From NCBI GenBank assembly GCA_965203835.1, contig OZ241919.1, forward strand, positions 2,170,001 to 2,234,000: a stretch of DNA of 64,000 bases, read 5' to 3'. The notes under the pieces are model-generated. The model ran no database searches. It saw only the letters and a list, made by a program, of their open reading frames with translations, and was not told the origin of the DNA. This document shows, one piece after another, positions 1-9,500 of the stretch (position 1 is its first letter; each line of letters begins with the position of its first letter). Origin of the DNA: CBDCFV01 sp965203835 (GTDB lineage Bacteria; Chloroflexota; Dehalococcoidia; Lucifugimonadales; UBA3495). The position numbers and the translations under genes are program-made.

Positions 1-1
1 C

Positions 2-2569
2 TACACGCCCGTTTCGGGCAGGCTCATCTTCCCACCTGGCGTCAATGCCCAGACCATCAACGTGCCCATCGCCTTCGATACCGTCAACGACCCCGACGAG
101 ACCTTCAGCGTTCTCGTCACCAGTCCCGACCGGCGTTTCTACTACATCGACCAAAACGGCGACCGCATCGGCGGCAACGTCAACAGAACCCTGACCATCG
201 AAGCCACCATCACCGACACGCCGCTGCTGCCCGGTCTCGAAGCCACCAACGGCGACGACGCCAGGACCACCGTATCCTGGGACCGCAACACCGCTCCAGC
301 CGCCAACCGTTACCAGTACCGGCTACGCCCCGAGACCGAGAGCGACTGGACCACCAACTGGCGGGACGCTCCACGCTCCGCCGTTACCAACGGCCGTTTC
401 ACCATCACCGCTCTCCAGAACCGCGTCATGTACCACATCCAGGTGCGCGGCTTCCGGAACAACTCTCCAGTGAGCCTCGGGGGTGTCAGCGCCACGCCCA
501 TCGAGCCGCCCGGCGTGCCCGCGGCACCCGTCATCGACAGCGTCGGCGGCTGGAACCGCCAGATCACGGCTGAGTGGACACCCCCAGCCGCCCAAGACCC
601 GCGAGTACCCATCACGTCCTACGACGTACGCTACCGACGCTACGCCACTTCGGACTCATGGCGCAACGTGAACCGGTCCGACACGAACACGACCACTCGG
701 CAGTTGATCACCGGAGTCGACAACTACCAGCCCTACGAGGTACAGGTCGCCGCCGTCAACCGCATCGGACGCGGACCCTGGGCCTCCTACAGCGGCCTGT
801 CCCAACCGGACCAGAGCCCGCCCACGGCCGGCGGCGACCCCGACATCAACCTGGGCGTGCTCGCCGTCCAATGGGCCAGCACCGACAGCCCCTACAGCCT
901 CCACGAGGACACCACCAGCAGGGACACCATCCAGAACGACTGCCTGTCCCGAGAATCCTTCAGGGTGTACTGGGATGTGCTCGACCGCGACCCAGAGGAA
1001 TACGAAACCCATTTCATCACCCACGGCGGAGCCGGCCCCGTCACCCACGAGTACCACACCGAATACGTCACGGCCGCCAGCGAACGTCCCAGCCAGTCCG
1101 AGGTACGCGCCCAGAAGTACATCCACGGCCGGTCAACCCTGCACCGGGACTCCCGCATCACCGTACGGGTACGAGTTCGCTTCGACCCCGAGGGCTGGAG
1201 CACCTGGTCACAGCCCACGGCGCTGTTCTGCCGCGAAGGACAACCGGCGTCCACCATCGCGACACTCGAGACCTCCCAACAGCAGCAGGCCGAGACGGAG
1301 AACATGCAGGCCAACGGCCAGCCGACCATCAGGGGTACAGTCGAACCCGGCCAGACCGTGACCACATCAAAGTCGGAAGTATCCGACCAGAACGGACTCA
1401 CCAAGGCCAGGTTCACCTACCAGTGGTTCCGGGACGACGGCACCGGAGACGTTGCCATCCCGGACGAAACATCCCCCACCTACACGGTCAAAGAAAGCGA
1501 CACCAATACCCAACTGTCCGTACAGATCGTGTTCGCTGACGACGACGGCTTCCAGGAAAAGCTCACCTCCCCAGAGGTGCTGGTACAGCAGTCATCCCCG
1601 CTCTACGGTGGCTTCGACGCCGGAACCGTGCCAGCCTCCCACGACGGAAGCGACTCCTTCCAGTTTGAGATCCACTTCAGCGAAGAACCGGACCTCAGCT
1701 ACGTCAACGTCCGGGACCATGTGCTCACTGTCACGGGCGGCGACGTGACCAGCGCCAGCCGCACCGAGGTGGATGGCTCCAAGTCCAACATCAGGTGGAC
1801 CATCACACTCCAGCCGGACGGCAACGACGACGTTACCGTCACCCTAGGGCCCACCACCGGCGACTGCACCGAACAGAGCGCCGTATGCACCGCCAGCGGC
1901 AAGAAGCTCTCCAACCAGGACTCGATCACCGTCGCAGGACCGGAACCGAACCAAGCCGCCACCGGCAAGCCCACCATCAGTGGCACCGCCGAAGTCGGCC
2001 AGACCCTCACGGCCGACACTTCCGCCATCGCCGACGGCAACGGACTCACCGGAGCGAGCTTCGCCCACCAGTGGCTGCGCTCCGGCGCCAACATCAACGG
2101 GGCCACCTCGTCGACCTACACCGTGGTCGACGCCGACGGCGGAGAGACCCTCAGCGTCCGCGTGAGTTTTACGGACGACGCCGGCCACGAAGAGAACCTC
2201 ACCAGCAACGGAGTGGACATACCCCGCCCGCCCCTCACCGCCAGCTTCAGCCAGGTACCGGCGTCACACGACGGAAGCACAACCTTCGAGATACGGCTCC
2301 ATTTCAGCGACAATCCGCAACTGAGCTACATCAACGTCCGCGACCACGTCCTGACCATCACCAACGGCGACGTTGACCGGGTGCAGCGCGTCGACGCCGA
2401 AGGCCCCACCCCCAACAAGGACTGGAAAATCTGGATAGATCCCGGCGGCAATCAGGAAGTAGTCATCTCCATTACCCCCACCACGGACTGCAACGCCCCA
2501 AGCGCAGTTTGCACCTCCGATAACCGCATGCTCTCCAACAGCGTCTCCGACACCGTCGACGGGCCGTAA
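2..2569 (+). CDS. C-terminal part of a mosaic surface protein (Calx-beta, FnIII, Ig-like, SwmB-like); 5' truncated by window
   Basis: The reading frame is open from base 2 with no stop upstream of the first in-window GTG at 62, so the gene starts outside the window; 855 residues are visible. Bases 2-200 encode the end of a Calx-beta domain (strand pattern around PVSGRLIFPPG and DPDETFSVLV). Two FnIII domains follow (about 215-510 and 510-830). Next is a region with two distant cysteines (840-1240). Then come two alternating pairs: an Ig-like domain with a YQW or HQW core (about 1305-1590 and 1950-2225) and a SwmB-like domain beginning PASHDGS and containing RDHVLT (1595-1945 and 2240-2566). 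These Ig and SwmB units also occur in the dikinase proteins at the other end of the window. No sorting motif or membrane anchor is visible at the C-terminus. No enzymatic domain is visible. Probable role: exported adhesive or binding protein (inference). Confidence 0.85.
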   Translation, partial: YTPVSGRLIFPPGVNAQTINVPIAFDTVNDPDETFSVLVTSPDRRFYYIDQNGDRIGGNVNRTLTIEATITDTPLLPGLEATNGDDARTTVSWDRNTAPAANRYQYRLRPETESDWTTNWRDAPRSAVTNGRFTITALQNRVMYHIQVRGFRNNSPVSLGGVSATPIEPPGVPAAPVIDSVGGWNRQITAEWTPPAAQDPRVPITSYDVRYRRYATSDSWRNVNRSDTNTTTRQLITGVDNYQPYEVQVAAVNRIGRGPWASYSGLSQPDQSPPTAGGDPDINLGVLAVQWASTDSPYSLHEDTTSRDTIQNDCLSRESFRVYWDVLDRDPEEYETHFITHGGAGPVTHEYHTEYVTAASERPSQSEVRAQKYIHGRSTLHRDSRITVRVRVRFDPEGWSTWSQPTALFCREGQPASTIATLETSQQQQAETENMQANGQPTIRGTVEPGQTVTTSKSEVSDQNGLTKARFTYQWFRDDGTGDVAIPDETSPTYTVKESDTNTQLSVQIVFADDDGFQEKLTSPEVLVQQSSPLYGGFDAGTVPASHDGSDSFQFEIHFSEEPDLSYVNVRDHVLTVTGGDVTSASRTEVDGSKSNIRWTITLQPDGNDDVTVTLGPTTGDCTEQSAVCTASGKKLSNQDSITVAGPEPNQAATGKPTISGTAEVGQTLTADTSAIADGNGLTGASFAHQWLRSGANINGATSSTYTVVDADGGETLSVRVSFTDDAGHEENLTSNGVDIPRPPLTASFSQVPASHDGSTTFEIRLHFSDNPQLSYINVRDHVLTITNGDVDRVQRVDAEGPTPNKDWKIWIDPGGNQEVVISITPTTDCNAPSAVCTSDNRMLSNSVSDTVDGP

Positions 2570-2582
2570 CTCCGAGCAAAAA

Positions 2583-2627
2583 AGGCGCCGCGGGCCGTGA
2601 ACCATCATGAACAAGACCACGGCGCCT
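2583..2627. terminator. GC inverted repeat after the partial surface gene
   Basis: AGGCGCCG (2583-2590) pairs perfectly with CGGCGCCT (2620-2627) across a 29-base loop, 14 bases after the stop codon. The A-run lies on the 5' side (2578-2583), so the classic hairpin plus U-tract reads on the minus strand, where no gene is seen. The loop is long for an intrinsic terminator, so function is uncertain. Confidence 0.25.
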
Positions 2628-2895
2628 CCCCGTAGCAACGAACTCTACTCAAAGGACATGATATGGCACCCAACAATTCAGGGCCTTTGCCCAAGACGGA
2701 ACCGACCGGGACCTGATGCCCCTTCCAGACCAAGACCAAGGCCTCATTCTCAGCCGACCCCCATCAGCCAACCAAACACTTTGATGACATATTGAGTTGC
2801 CACCACGAAGGCCCATATCCCCTGCCACCACAACATCTCCAAGGCACCGCCCTGCTGCCATTCTCCGTCCCCAATTCACCAAGCGTTGCCCACCC

Positions 2896-2988
2896 TCCAT
2901 AGGCAAATGCCCGTGACACCCACCAGACCATCAACCACGCACCGCTCAAAAAGACCATACCCACAATGGGCGGGAAAACCTTACGCCC
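2896..2988 (+). repeat. Conserved intergenic element, copy 1
   Basis: Shares with 44807-44899 and 58660-58752 a 5' block (TAGGCAAATGCC here at 2900-2911), a central block like ACCGcTCAAAAAGACCATAC, and a 3' block ending CCTTAC (2979-2984). The distance from first to last block is 79 bases here and 80 in the other two. It lies about 320 bases upstream of the sensor-regulator fusion. The plus strand is assumed because copies 2 and 3 precede plus-strand genes. Confidence 0.5.
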
Positions 2989-3308
2989 CGGCACGGAGCG
3001 CCTCTACCCTTTCCGGCGTGGAAACGCAGCCACTCGCACCGCTCAAACTCCGAACTGAAAAACAACGAGCCGCCGACGGACTTGTCACGCCTTCGTAACT
3101 CCCATCACCTCAAGCACCTCACCCGGCACCCCACACCCCGGGTCAACAGCCGCACGGCTACTGACCCCTCCACGCCCCCGTGGCCCCGACCAGTCGACAA
3201 AACAAGGACGCCGAACATGCAGAAAGGAACGAGCAACACACGGGAAAACAGGCCAACCGCATCACCGGCGCCGCCACCGTACCCGGACCATAGAGGGTAA
3301 GAAACACC

Positions 3309-5765
3309 ATGACCTCACAGGAGTCCACCAACCCAGGGACCCAGGAGACCCGGCAGAACCCGGTCCTCCCCCCACTCACCGGTCGAACATCGACCGATGA
3401 TCTCCTGCGAGAAATAGAATCCCTCCGTACCCGCCTCTCAAGGCTGAGCGAGGCCAGCCGCCGGGTCAGCGAGACCCTGGACCTCAGCACCGTCCTGCAG
3501 GAAGTCATAGACAACGCCCGCTACCTGACCGGCGCCCGCTACGGGGCCCTCCTCACCTACGACGAATCCGGAGGCATCCAGGACTTCATGACATCCGGGC
3601 TGTCAGCCGAAGAGACGGAGCGCCTCACCACCCTGCCCCAAGGGCTGGGACTGCTGGGACACATGAACGAGATACGGGAACCGCTGAGACTCGCCGACAT
3701 CGCAAGCCACCCCAGTTCCGTAGGATTCCCTGACAACCACCCGCCCATGAAGACATTTCTCGGAATGCCCGTTCGACACCAGGGTGAACACGTCGGAAAC
3801 ATCTACCTCACCGAAAAGGACGGAGGCCAGGACTTCACCGGTGAAGACCAGGAGATCCTGGTGATGTTCGCATCCCAGGCAGGGGCGGCAATCTTCAACG
3901 CCCGGCGGTACCGGGAGGAACAGCAGGCCAGGACGGACCTGGAGACCCTCATCAACATCTCCCCCGTGGGAGTACTCCTCTTCGACGGGAAGTCCGGCGA
4001 CCTCGTTTCACTGAACGAAGAGGCCGTAAGGATCCTGGGCCGTCCCAATGGCCCGGGGCCCCTGAAGCAAGTCCCTGAATTGATGAACCTGCGGACGGCC
4101 GACGGCGCCGGCATCCCGGAAGATGAACTGCCCGTGACCAGGGCCTTGCGGCGCGGTGAGAGCGTGCTGGCCCAGGAAGTGTCCATAAACCTGCCGGACG
4201 GCAGGGCCATCACCGCCCTGGTCAATGCCCGGCCCATCCACAAGGACTCCGGGGAAGTACTGTCCGTAATCGCCACCATCCAGGACATCACCCCCTTGGA
4301 AGAGGTCAAGCGGCAACGGGTCGAGTTCCTGAACAACGTCAGTCACGAACTGAGGACACCGCTAAGCGCCATCAAGGGCTCCGCCTCCACCCTCCTCAAC
4401 TCCGCCTATCCCCTGGACCTGCCCGAGACACGGCAGTTCCTACGCGTGATCGACGAACAATCGGAACACATGCGGCGGCTCATCAACGAGTTGGTGGACC
4501 TCACCCAGATAGAGGCCGGCGACCTCACCGTCAACCCTGAGCCCACGGCCGTGCTGGTGCTGCTCGAACAGGCCAAGGAAGCCCACCTCCAACCGGGCCA
4601 AGCGGACGCCAACACCATCCTGGTCGACTGCCCGCCAGGGCTGCCCAGCGTGTTGGCAGACAGACGCCGGGTCCTCCAAGTCCTTCAGACTCTGCTCGCA
4701 AGCATATCCGCACCACCCTCCAGACCGTCCACAGTCACCATCAGCGCGCTCGTCACAGGCGTGTACGTCGCCATCTCGGTGGACAACGACAACCCGGGCG
4801 CCGCCACCCTCACCCAGCCCCACGAGCTCCGGCGGGGTTCCGCAACCGCCGACGCGGCCGTGGGAACAAACAACCGCAGGGAGCAACTCGACATAGCCAT
4901 AGCAGTCGGAATAGTCGAAGCCCACGGGGGCAGACTGTCCGTGGAAGAAGGGGACACCGGACGCCCCATCGCCTTCACCTTCACCATCCCCACGGCTGCA
5001 GAGGCCCATGGGACCGCAGCAGCGCCCCTACCGCACTACGCCGGCCCGGCCCTCGATATTCAGGGAGAACGCGCCAGAGTCCTCGCGGTCAGCAGTGACC
5101 CTGAGACCATCCGGTACATCCGCAACACACTCTCCCAAGCCGGCTTCGTCGCGGATACGACAGCCGAACCGGAGGAAGCCGAATCACTCATTGAGGACCG
5201 CAAGCCACAGGTGGTCCTCTTGGACCAGAGCCCCGCCGCGGACGACGCATTCGACACGCTCGGCCGGGTCTGCAGGGCCTCCGACGCACCGGTCATCCTG
5301 ATTGCAGGGGCCGGATGGGACCACCAGATCGCCCAAGCCCTGGAGGCCGGAGCCTCCGACTACATCGCAAAGCCGTTCACAACAACGGAGTTGCTGACCA
5401 GGACCGAAATGGCGATCCGCAGGCAATCGGCAGCCGACTGGGCCAACCCAGCCCGCCGCTATATCCACGCGGACCTCGTCGTCGACTACACCGGCCGCCA
5501 AGCGTCCCTCGCCGACCGGACCATCCATCTCACCGCCACCGAGTACAAACTGTTGGAAGAGCTCTCCAAGGCCAACGGCCAAGTGCTCCCGCACAACCGG
5601 TTGCTCACCCAAGTATGGGGACCCCTCTACGCCGGAGACCCCAGTCTCCTGCGGACCTACATCAGGACGCTGCGCCGCAAACTGGGGGACCAAGCGACCC
5701 ACCCCACCTACATCTTCACCGAGCCCGGCCTGGGGTACCGGATGCCCAGGATGTCAACCCCCTGA
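3309..5765 (+). CDS. GAF-PAS-histidine kinase-like protein fused to OmpR/PhoB-type receiver and winged helix
   Basis: 818 residues, apparently cytoplasmic: no membrane segment is visible. Order: short coiled coil (~30-50), GAF (~50-195), PAS (~205-335), HisKA with SHELRTPL and phospho-acceptor H346, HATPase-like domain (~445-560), receiver (~588-705) and OmpR/PhoB-type winged helix (~715-815, ending GLGYRMP). The kinase half looks impaired. The N-box reads QTLLASIS, so both usual asparagines are replaced (S465 at the catalytic one); the G1 box is DNDNPG rather than DxGxG; the G2 glycines are lost. The receiver keeps D639 and K688, but its acidic pair reads VSSDP instead of VDDDP and the conserved Thr/Ser before the lysine is not in place (IAGAG). 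Known for the family: GAF and PAS sense ligands, the winged helix binds direct repeats. Inference: a single-polypeptide sensor acting mainly as a DNA-binding regulator. It lies 172 bases upstream of the MarR gene, whose promoter has PhoB-like repeats. Confidence 0.88.
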   Translation: MTSQESTNPGTQETRQNPVLPPLTGRTSTDDLLREIESLRTRLSRLSEASRRVSETLDLSTVLQEVIDNARYLTGARYGALLTYDESGGIQDFMTSGLSAEETERLTTLPQGLGLLGHMNEIREPLRLADIASHPSSVGFPDNHPPMKTFLGMPVRHQGEHVGNIYLTEKDGGQDFTGEDQEILVMFASQAGAAIFNARRYREEQQARTDLETLINISPVGVLLFDGKSGDLVSLNEEAVRILGRPNGPGPLKQVPELMNLRTADGAGIPEDELPVTRALRRGESVLAQEVSINLPDGRAITALVNARPIHKDSGEVLSVIATIQDITPLEEVKRQRVEFLNNVSHELRTPLSAIKGSASTLLNSAYPLDLPETRQFLRVIDEQSEHMRRLINELVDLTQIEAGDLTVNPEPTAVLVLLEQAKEAHLQPGQADANTILVDCPPGLPSVLADRRRVLQVLQTLLASISAPPSRPSTVTISALVTGVYVAISVDNDNPGAATLTQPHELRRGSATADAAVGTNNRREQLDIAIAVGIVEAHGGRLSVEEGDTGRPIAFTFTIPTAAEAHGTAAAPLPHYAGPALDIQGERARVLAVSSDPETIRYIRNTLSQAGFVADTTAEPEEAESLIEDRKPQVVLLDQSPAADDAFDTLGRVCRASDAPVILIAGAGWDHQIAQALEAGASDYIAKPFTTTELLTRTEMAIRRQSAADWANPARRYIHADLVVDYTGRQASLADRTIHLTATEYKLLEELSKANGQVLPHNRLLTQVWGPLYAGDPSLLRTYIRTLRRKLGDQATHPTYIFTEPGLGYRMPRMSTP

Positions 5766-5824
5766 CGATCTGACGCTCCCGCCGTCCGCACACCATCCCA
5801 GGCACGGACCCGCACCCCTGAAAT

Positions 5825-5879
5825 CCTCACCGGATTCTCATCCGGATTTTCACGCCATCTTCATATCCGTCCTATAAAT
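5825..5879 (+). promoter_or_regulatory. Four ~11-bp direct repeats plus -10-like box upstream of the MarR gene
   Basis: Successive words TCCTCACCGGA, TTCTCATCCGG, TTTTCACGCC and TCTTCATATCC place their TCA-like cores at 11-, 12- and 11-base steps (CA at 5828, 5839, 5851, 5862). TATAAAT follows at 5873-5879, about ten bases after the last repeat. This is the geometry of PhoB/OmpR-class operators overlapping the -35 region. The GTG start of the MarR gene is ~58 bases further on. The adjacent upstream gene encodes a PhoB-type winged helix, a plausible binder (inference). Confidence 0.45.
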
Positions 5880-5937
5880 TATTCCGGGCGGCAACAATTG
5901 CATCCCGCCATATAACCTGACAGATGGACGGAGAACC

Positions 5938-6429
5938 GTGCTCAGGACACTTCATTCCAACGGTGCCCCCGCGCCAACCGACCTGGGCGCCTGCGTAGCC
6001 CAACTCGTCGACGCAGTGGCAAAGGGCGTGGCCGAGGTACTCGCACCCCACGGCCTCACCCACATCGACTTCGCCCTCCTCCGGCTGTTTCTCCAAGCAG
6101 ACGAGTGGACCACCACCCAGCTCACCCAAGCGTTGCCCCTCGCCGCGTCCGGCACCAGCCGCACGGTCACGAAACTGGTGAAAAAGGGCCTGCTACGCAG
6201 GCGGCGTCTGAGGAGCGACCGGAGGGTCGTCATACTGAAGCTGACGGAACAGGGAGCCAGGCTTACCCGGGAAATTCAAGCAGACATCCAAGCGTACGAC
6301 GCCAACCTGTGCAAGGGCCTCAGCGACGAGCAGATGGAAGCCCTGGCCGCGGTTGCCTCCACCATCACCAGCAACTCCGCTCCCGGAGACCCGGAACTTC
6401 CGCTCAAAGCAGAAAAAAAGCCGGAATAA
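5938..6429 (+). CDS. MarR-family transcriptional regulator
   Basis: 163 residues, typical for MarR proteins. The winged-helix core runs about residues 35-120: a recognition-helix region AASGTSRTVTKLVKKGLL, then the wing with SDRRVVILKLTEQG, the hallmark D-x-R wing. Helices at both ends should form the dimer interface. The GTG start is chosen because GGACGGAG sits about five bases upstream and the N-terminal helix begins soon after. The C-terminal ~20 residues (GDPELPLKAEKKPE) are polar and probably disordered. It stands between the sensor-regulator fusion and the giant surface gene, all on one strand, and only 108 bases separate it from the latter. Inference: it controls itself and/or the giant gene; the effector cannot be read from the sequence. 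Direct repeats upstream suggest control by the PhoB-like protein encoded next door. Confidence 0.9.
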   Translation: MLRTLHSNGAPAPTDLGACVAQLVDAVAKGVAEVLAPHGLTHIDFALLRLFLQADEWTTTQLTQALPLAASGTSRTVTKLVKKGLLRRRRLRSDRRVVILKLTEQGARLTREIQADIQAYDANLCKGLSDEQMEALAAVASTITSNSAPGDPELPLKAEKKPE

Positions 6430-6537
6430 CGAACTGACCATGTCCACGCCAGAAGTCACCGCCGTCAAACAGAACTTCTCCAAGCACAAAGCATCCCCAA
6501 TCTCGATGAAATTCCATTGTTGCAAGGTGCCCCTCGC

Positions 6538-9500
6538 ATGACCCACCGTCTCACACCTCTGCCCCTGTTCATCACGGTCGCCATGGCGCTCTTTGTTGTG
6601 GCAGCCCTGATGCTGGCCGCCGTCAACGGACGGACAGCCCACGCGCAGCAACCCCTCCCCGTCATCACCATCGAGGCTGTGGACGAAATGGTCCCCGTCG
6701 ACGCCATGGGCACCTTCCGGCTCACCCGCGAAGGCGACCTCTCGGGAAACATCGAGGTCAACCTGGCAACACTCAACATCCAAGCCGGCCTCCCTCAGGA
6801 TAACGAGACATACCAGGAGTTGTCAGTCAGCTTCGCTCCCGATGACAGGACAGTGGACGTGCGGGTCCTAGCCCAAAGGGCCAGTGACCGAGACCTCGGC
6901 AGCTTGTCCGCACTGCTGGAAGAGGGAACCGGGTACTCCCTGGGAGAGCTGCCCACCCAGAGCGCCGCCATCGAAATCAGGGAACGCACGAACGAAGACC
7001 AGTTCGTCAGCATTTCAGCGTCAGACACCACCATCAACGAGGGTGAAGAGATCCGGTTCACCATCACCCGGAGGGGCAACTTCGCCCAACCCCTCAGAGT
7101 CCGGGTCACCGTGAAAGACCCCGGCGGGGCCATGAAGGGCAACCACTGGGACCTGCCCCCGCCCGACGGCTACCGCTACAAGACCGACACCATTCCCGCC
7201 GGTGAGGAGACCGTCAGCGTCTCATTCCCAACCAGAGAAAACCTCCGGGACACCGGCGACCTGACCCTGACGGGTTCCATCATGCCCCAAGACGAGCAGC
7301 AATACTGGCTGACCGCCGACTACCAGGCCGCGGTCACCGTCACCGATGACGACACCGCCCCGGAGGTCTCCGTCAGCGCCGCGCCAACCCGGATCAACGA
7401 GGGCGAGTCCATCACCTACACAGTGAACCGGCATGGCAACCTCGACGACCCCCTGCCAAAACTGCTTCACCTCGAGATCGCCCCGAGCATAAACCGCCAG
7501 ATCATCAACGCCGGGTTCGATGGCACCGGAGGCCAAGACTATCCCATCGCCATGGCAGCGCAGGAAAGCGAGTGGGAGACCACCGTCACCGTGCTCCACG
7601 ACACCAACGACGCTTCGAACTTCAACTATAGGGGAACGTTGAGGTCCACAAAAGAGATCCCCGAAGACGCCATCCCGGAGTACTACACCCTCAGGGGCCA
7701 CGAGACCGCATCCGTATCCGTCAACAACCTGGCCCGGGAGAACGTCACCTTCAAGTCCATAACCGGCGGCTTCGACCAAGGCGGCTACGTCACCGAAGGG
7801 ACCAAGGGCTTCCTGCTCCACCAGACGTTCCCGGAAGGGGACGAGGTCACCTTCGTCCTCCAGCGCTCCGGCGGCGACCCGCTCCTGCTCCAGAGGGAAC
7901 TGGAGGTAACCGTCCACTACGTGGAACCCCTCCACCCCGACCGGGACCAACTGGGGACCTACAATCCCAGCGAACAGTCCATCAACCTCGCCTTCCCTCC
8001 AAACCAGGCGGAGATCACCGGCGCTTTCACCATCTCAGGAGACACCGTCGACGAGTCCGGAGCGGAAGGAGACGCCCGGGACTACATGGTCGCCCGGATC
8101 CAGGTACCCCGCCAAGCAAAATCCCAACGGGTGACCACACCGCCAGCGCCCAACGCCATCATCGCCTACATCCAGGACAACCCCCAGGCCATCTCCATCA
8201 CCGTGCCCCAGGACGGGGACGAAATAGACGAGGGAGACGACGCGGAATTCACCCTCACCCGCCACGGCACCAAGGTCGGAGAGTTGACCGTCAGGGTCTC
8301 CATCGAAGACCCAAGCCACTTCCGCCGGGGCAACCACGGCAATGCCGTCCCCGACGCAACCCTGCCCGTGACCTTCGGCAACGGCGCCGGCACAGCGACC
8401 CTCACCGTGCCCACTTCCGATGACCTGAGGGACGTCCCCGACGACGCTGTGACCGTCACCGTGCTGCCCAGCCAGAACAATAGTTACCGCCTCGCCATGT
8501 CCACCGAGGGCCAGACCTCCGCCTCCGTGACTGTCACCGACAACGACGTGGCCCCGCAGGTCTCCCTCAGGGTCTCCTCCGCCACCGTCGTGGAGGGCCA
8601 GGAAGCCTACTTCGAAATCGTCCGCACCGTAGATTCCCGCAACTACGTCGAACTCCCCATGCTCCGGGGCATCCAGGGAGAGGAGGAACGGGACATCACC
8701 GGTCTCGACCCCGGGGAGAACACCGCAAGGTTCTACGTCACCACACAGGACGACGACTACGACGGCCCTGCCAAGACCTACGTCCTGACGCTGCTCCCCC
8801 TTCCGAACGTCCCGGAGGACGAGCAGTCCCAGTACCGGACCATCAACGGCCCAAGCACCATCACCATCACCGTAACCGACAACGACCTCCCCTTGGTGGG
8901 CGTCGAGCAGGTCCAGCCGTCCTACCTCGAGGGGTACTACGGCGAGTTCAGGTTCATGCGGGTGGGCCAGACGGACCGGAACCTCGATGTCAAGGCCCGC
9001 CTCACCCAGACGGAAAACTCCTACTTCAACAACTACCAGCAATTCCTGAACATCGAGCGGACCCATACCATCTACGCTTCCCAGGAGAGCAGGGTCAGAT
9101 TATTCCAACTCCAGTGGGACGACGGCGACGAACCCGAGGGCTCCATGACCATCGAGCTCCTGCCCAGCGACGCCTACCGCATCGACCCCGCCAGGTCCAT
9201 CGCCACGTTCGCCGTCATCGACGACGACCCCACCCCCACCATGTCGGTGACCAGAAGCAAGACCGTCGCCGAGAACGCCGGGACAGCCGACTTCAGGGTC
9301 TCCATCGCCTCCAGCGTCTCTCCTCCCTCCAGGCAGGTGGTAACGGTCGACTACGTGACTGTGGCCGGCACCGCCACCGCGGGACAGGACTACACCCACA
9401 CCACCGGCACCCTCACCATAGACCCCCTTCAAACCCGCGGGACCATCAGCGTTCCCATCCTGAACGACGCCATGCCAGAGGACACGGAGTCCTTCACCCT

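Larger units (their letters stand above)
2570..3308. other. 740-bp intergenic region
   Basis: No convincing gene here; the short ORFs lack family resemblance and a credible ribosome site. It holds a GC inverted repeat just after the upstream stop (2583-2627) and one copy of the conserved intergenic element (2896-2988). The remaining ~320 bases before the ATG at 3309 are a long leader; AGAGGG about 11 bases before that ATG is the likely ribosome site. Confidence 0.6.

Noticed and set aside
2896..2988. Known riboswitch (c-di-GMP-I, because of the GGCAAA word)
   Set aside because: The other obligatory GEMM core segments (GCAAAGCC, tetraloop receptor) are not present in proper order in any copy.
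2764..2994. Minus-strand ORF of 76 codons with a hydrophobic stretch, overlapping the conserved element
   Set aside because: The other two element copies read in a different frame at the same nucleotide motif, and one has a stop, so the DNA, not the protein, is conserved.
6517..6537. TTG at 6517 as start of the giant protein
   Set aside because: It adds seven residues before a signal peptide that starts well at the ATG at 6538, which has AAGGTG at a good distance.
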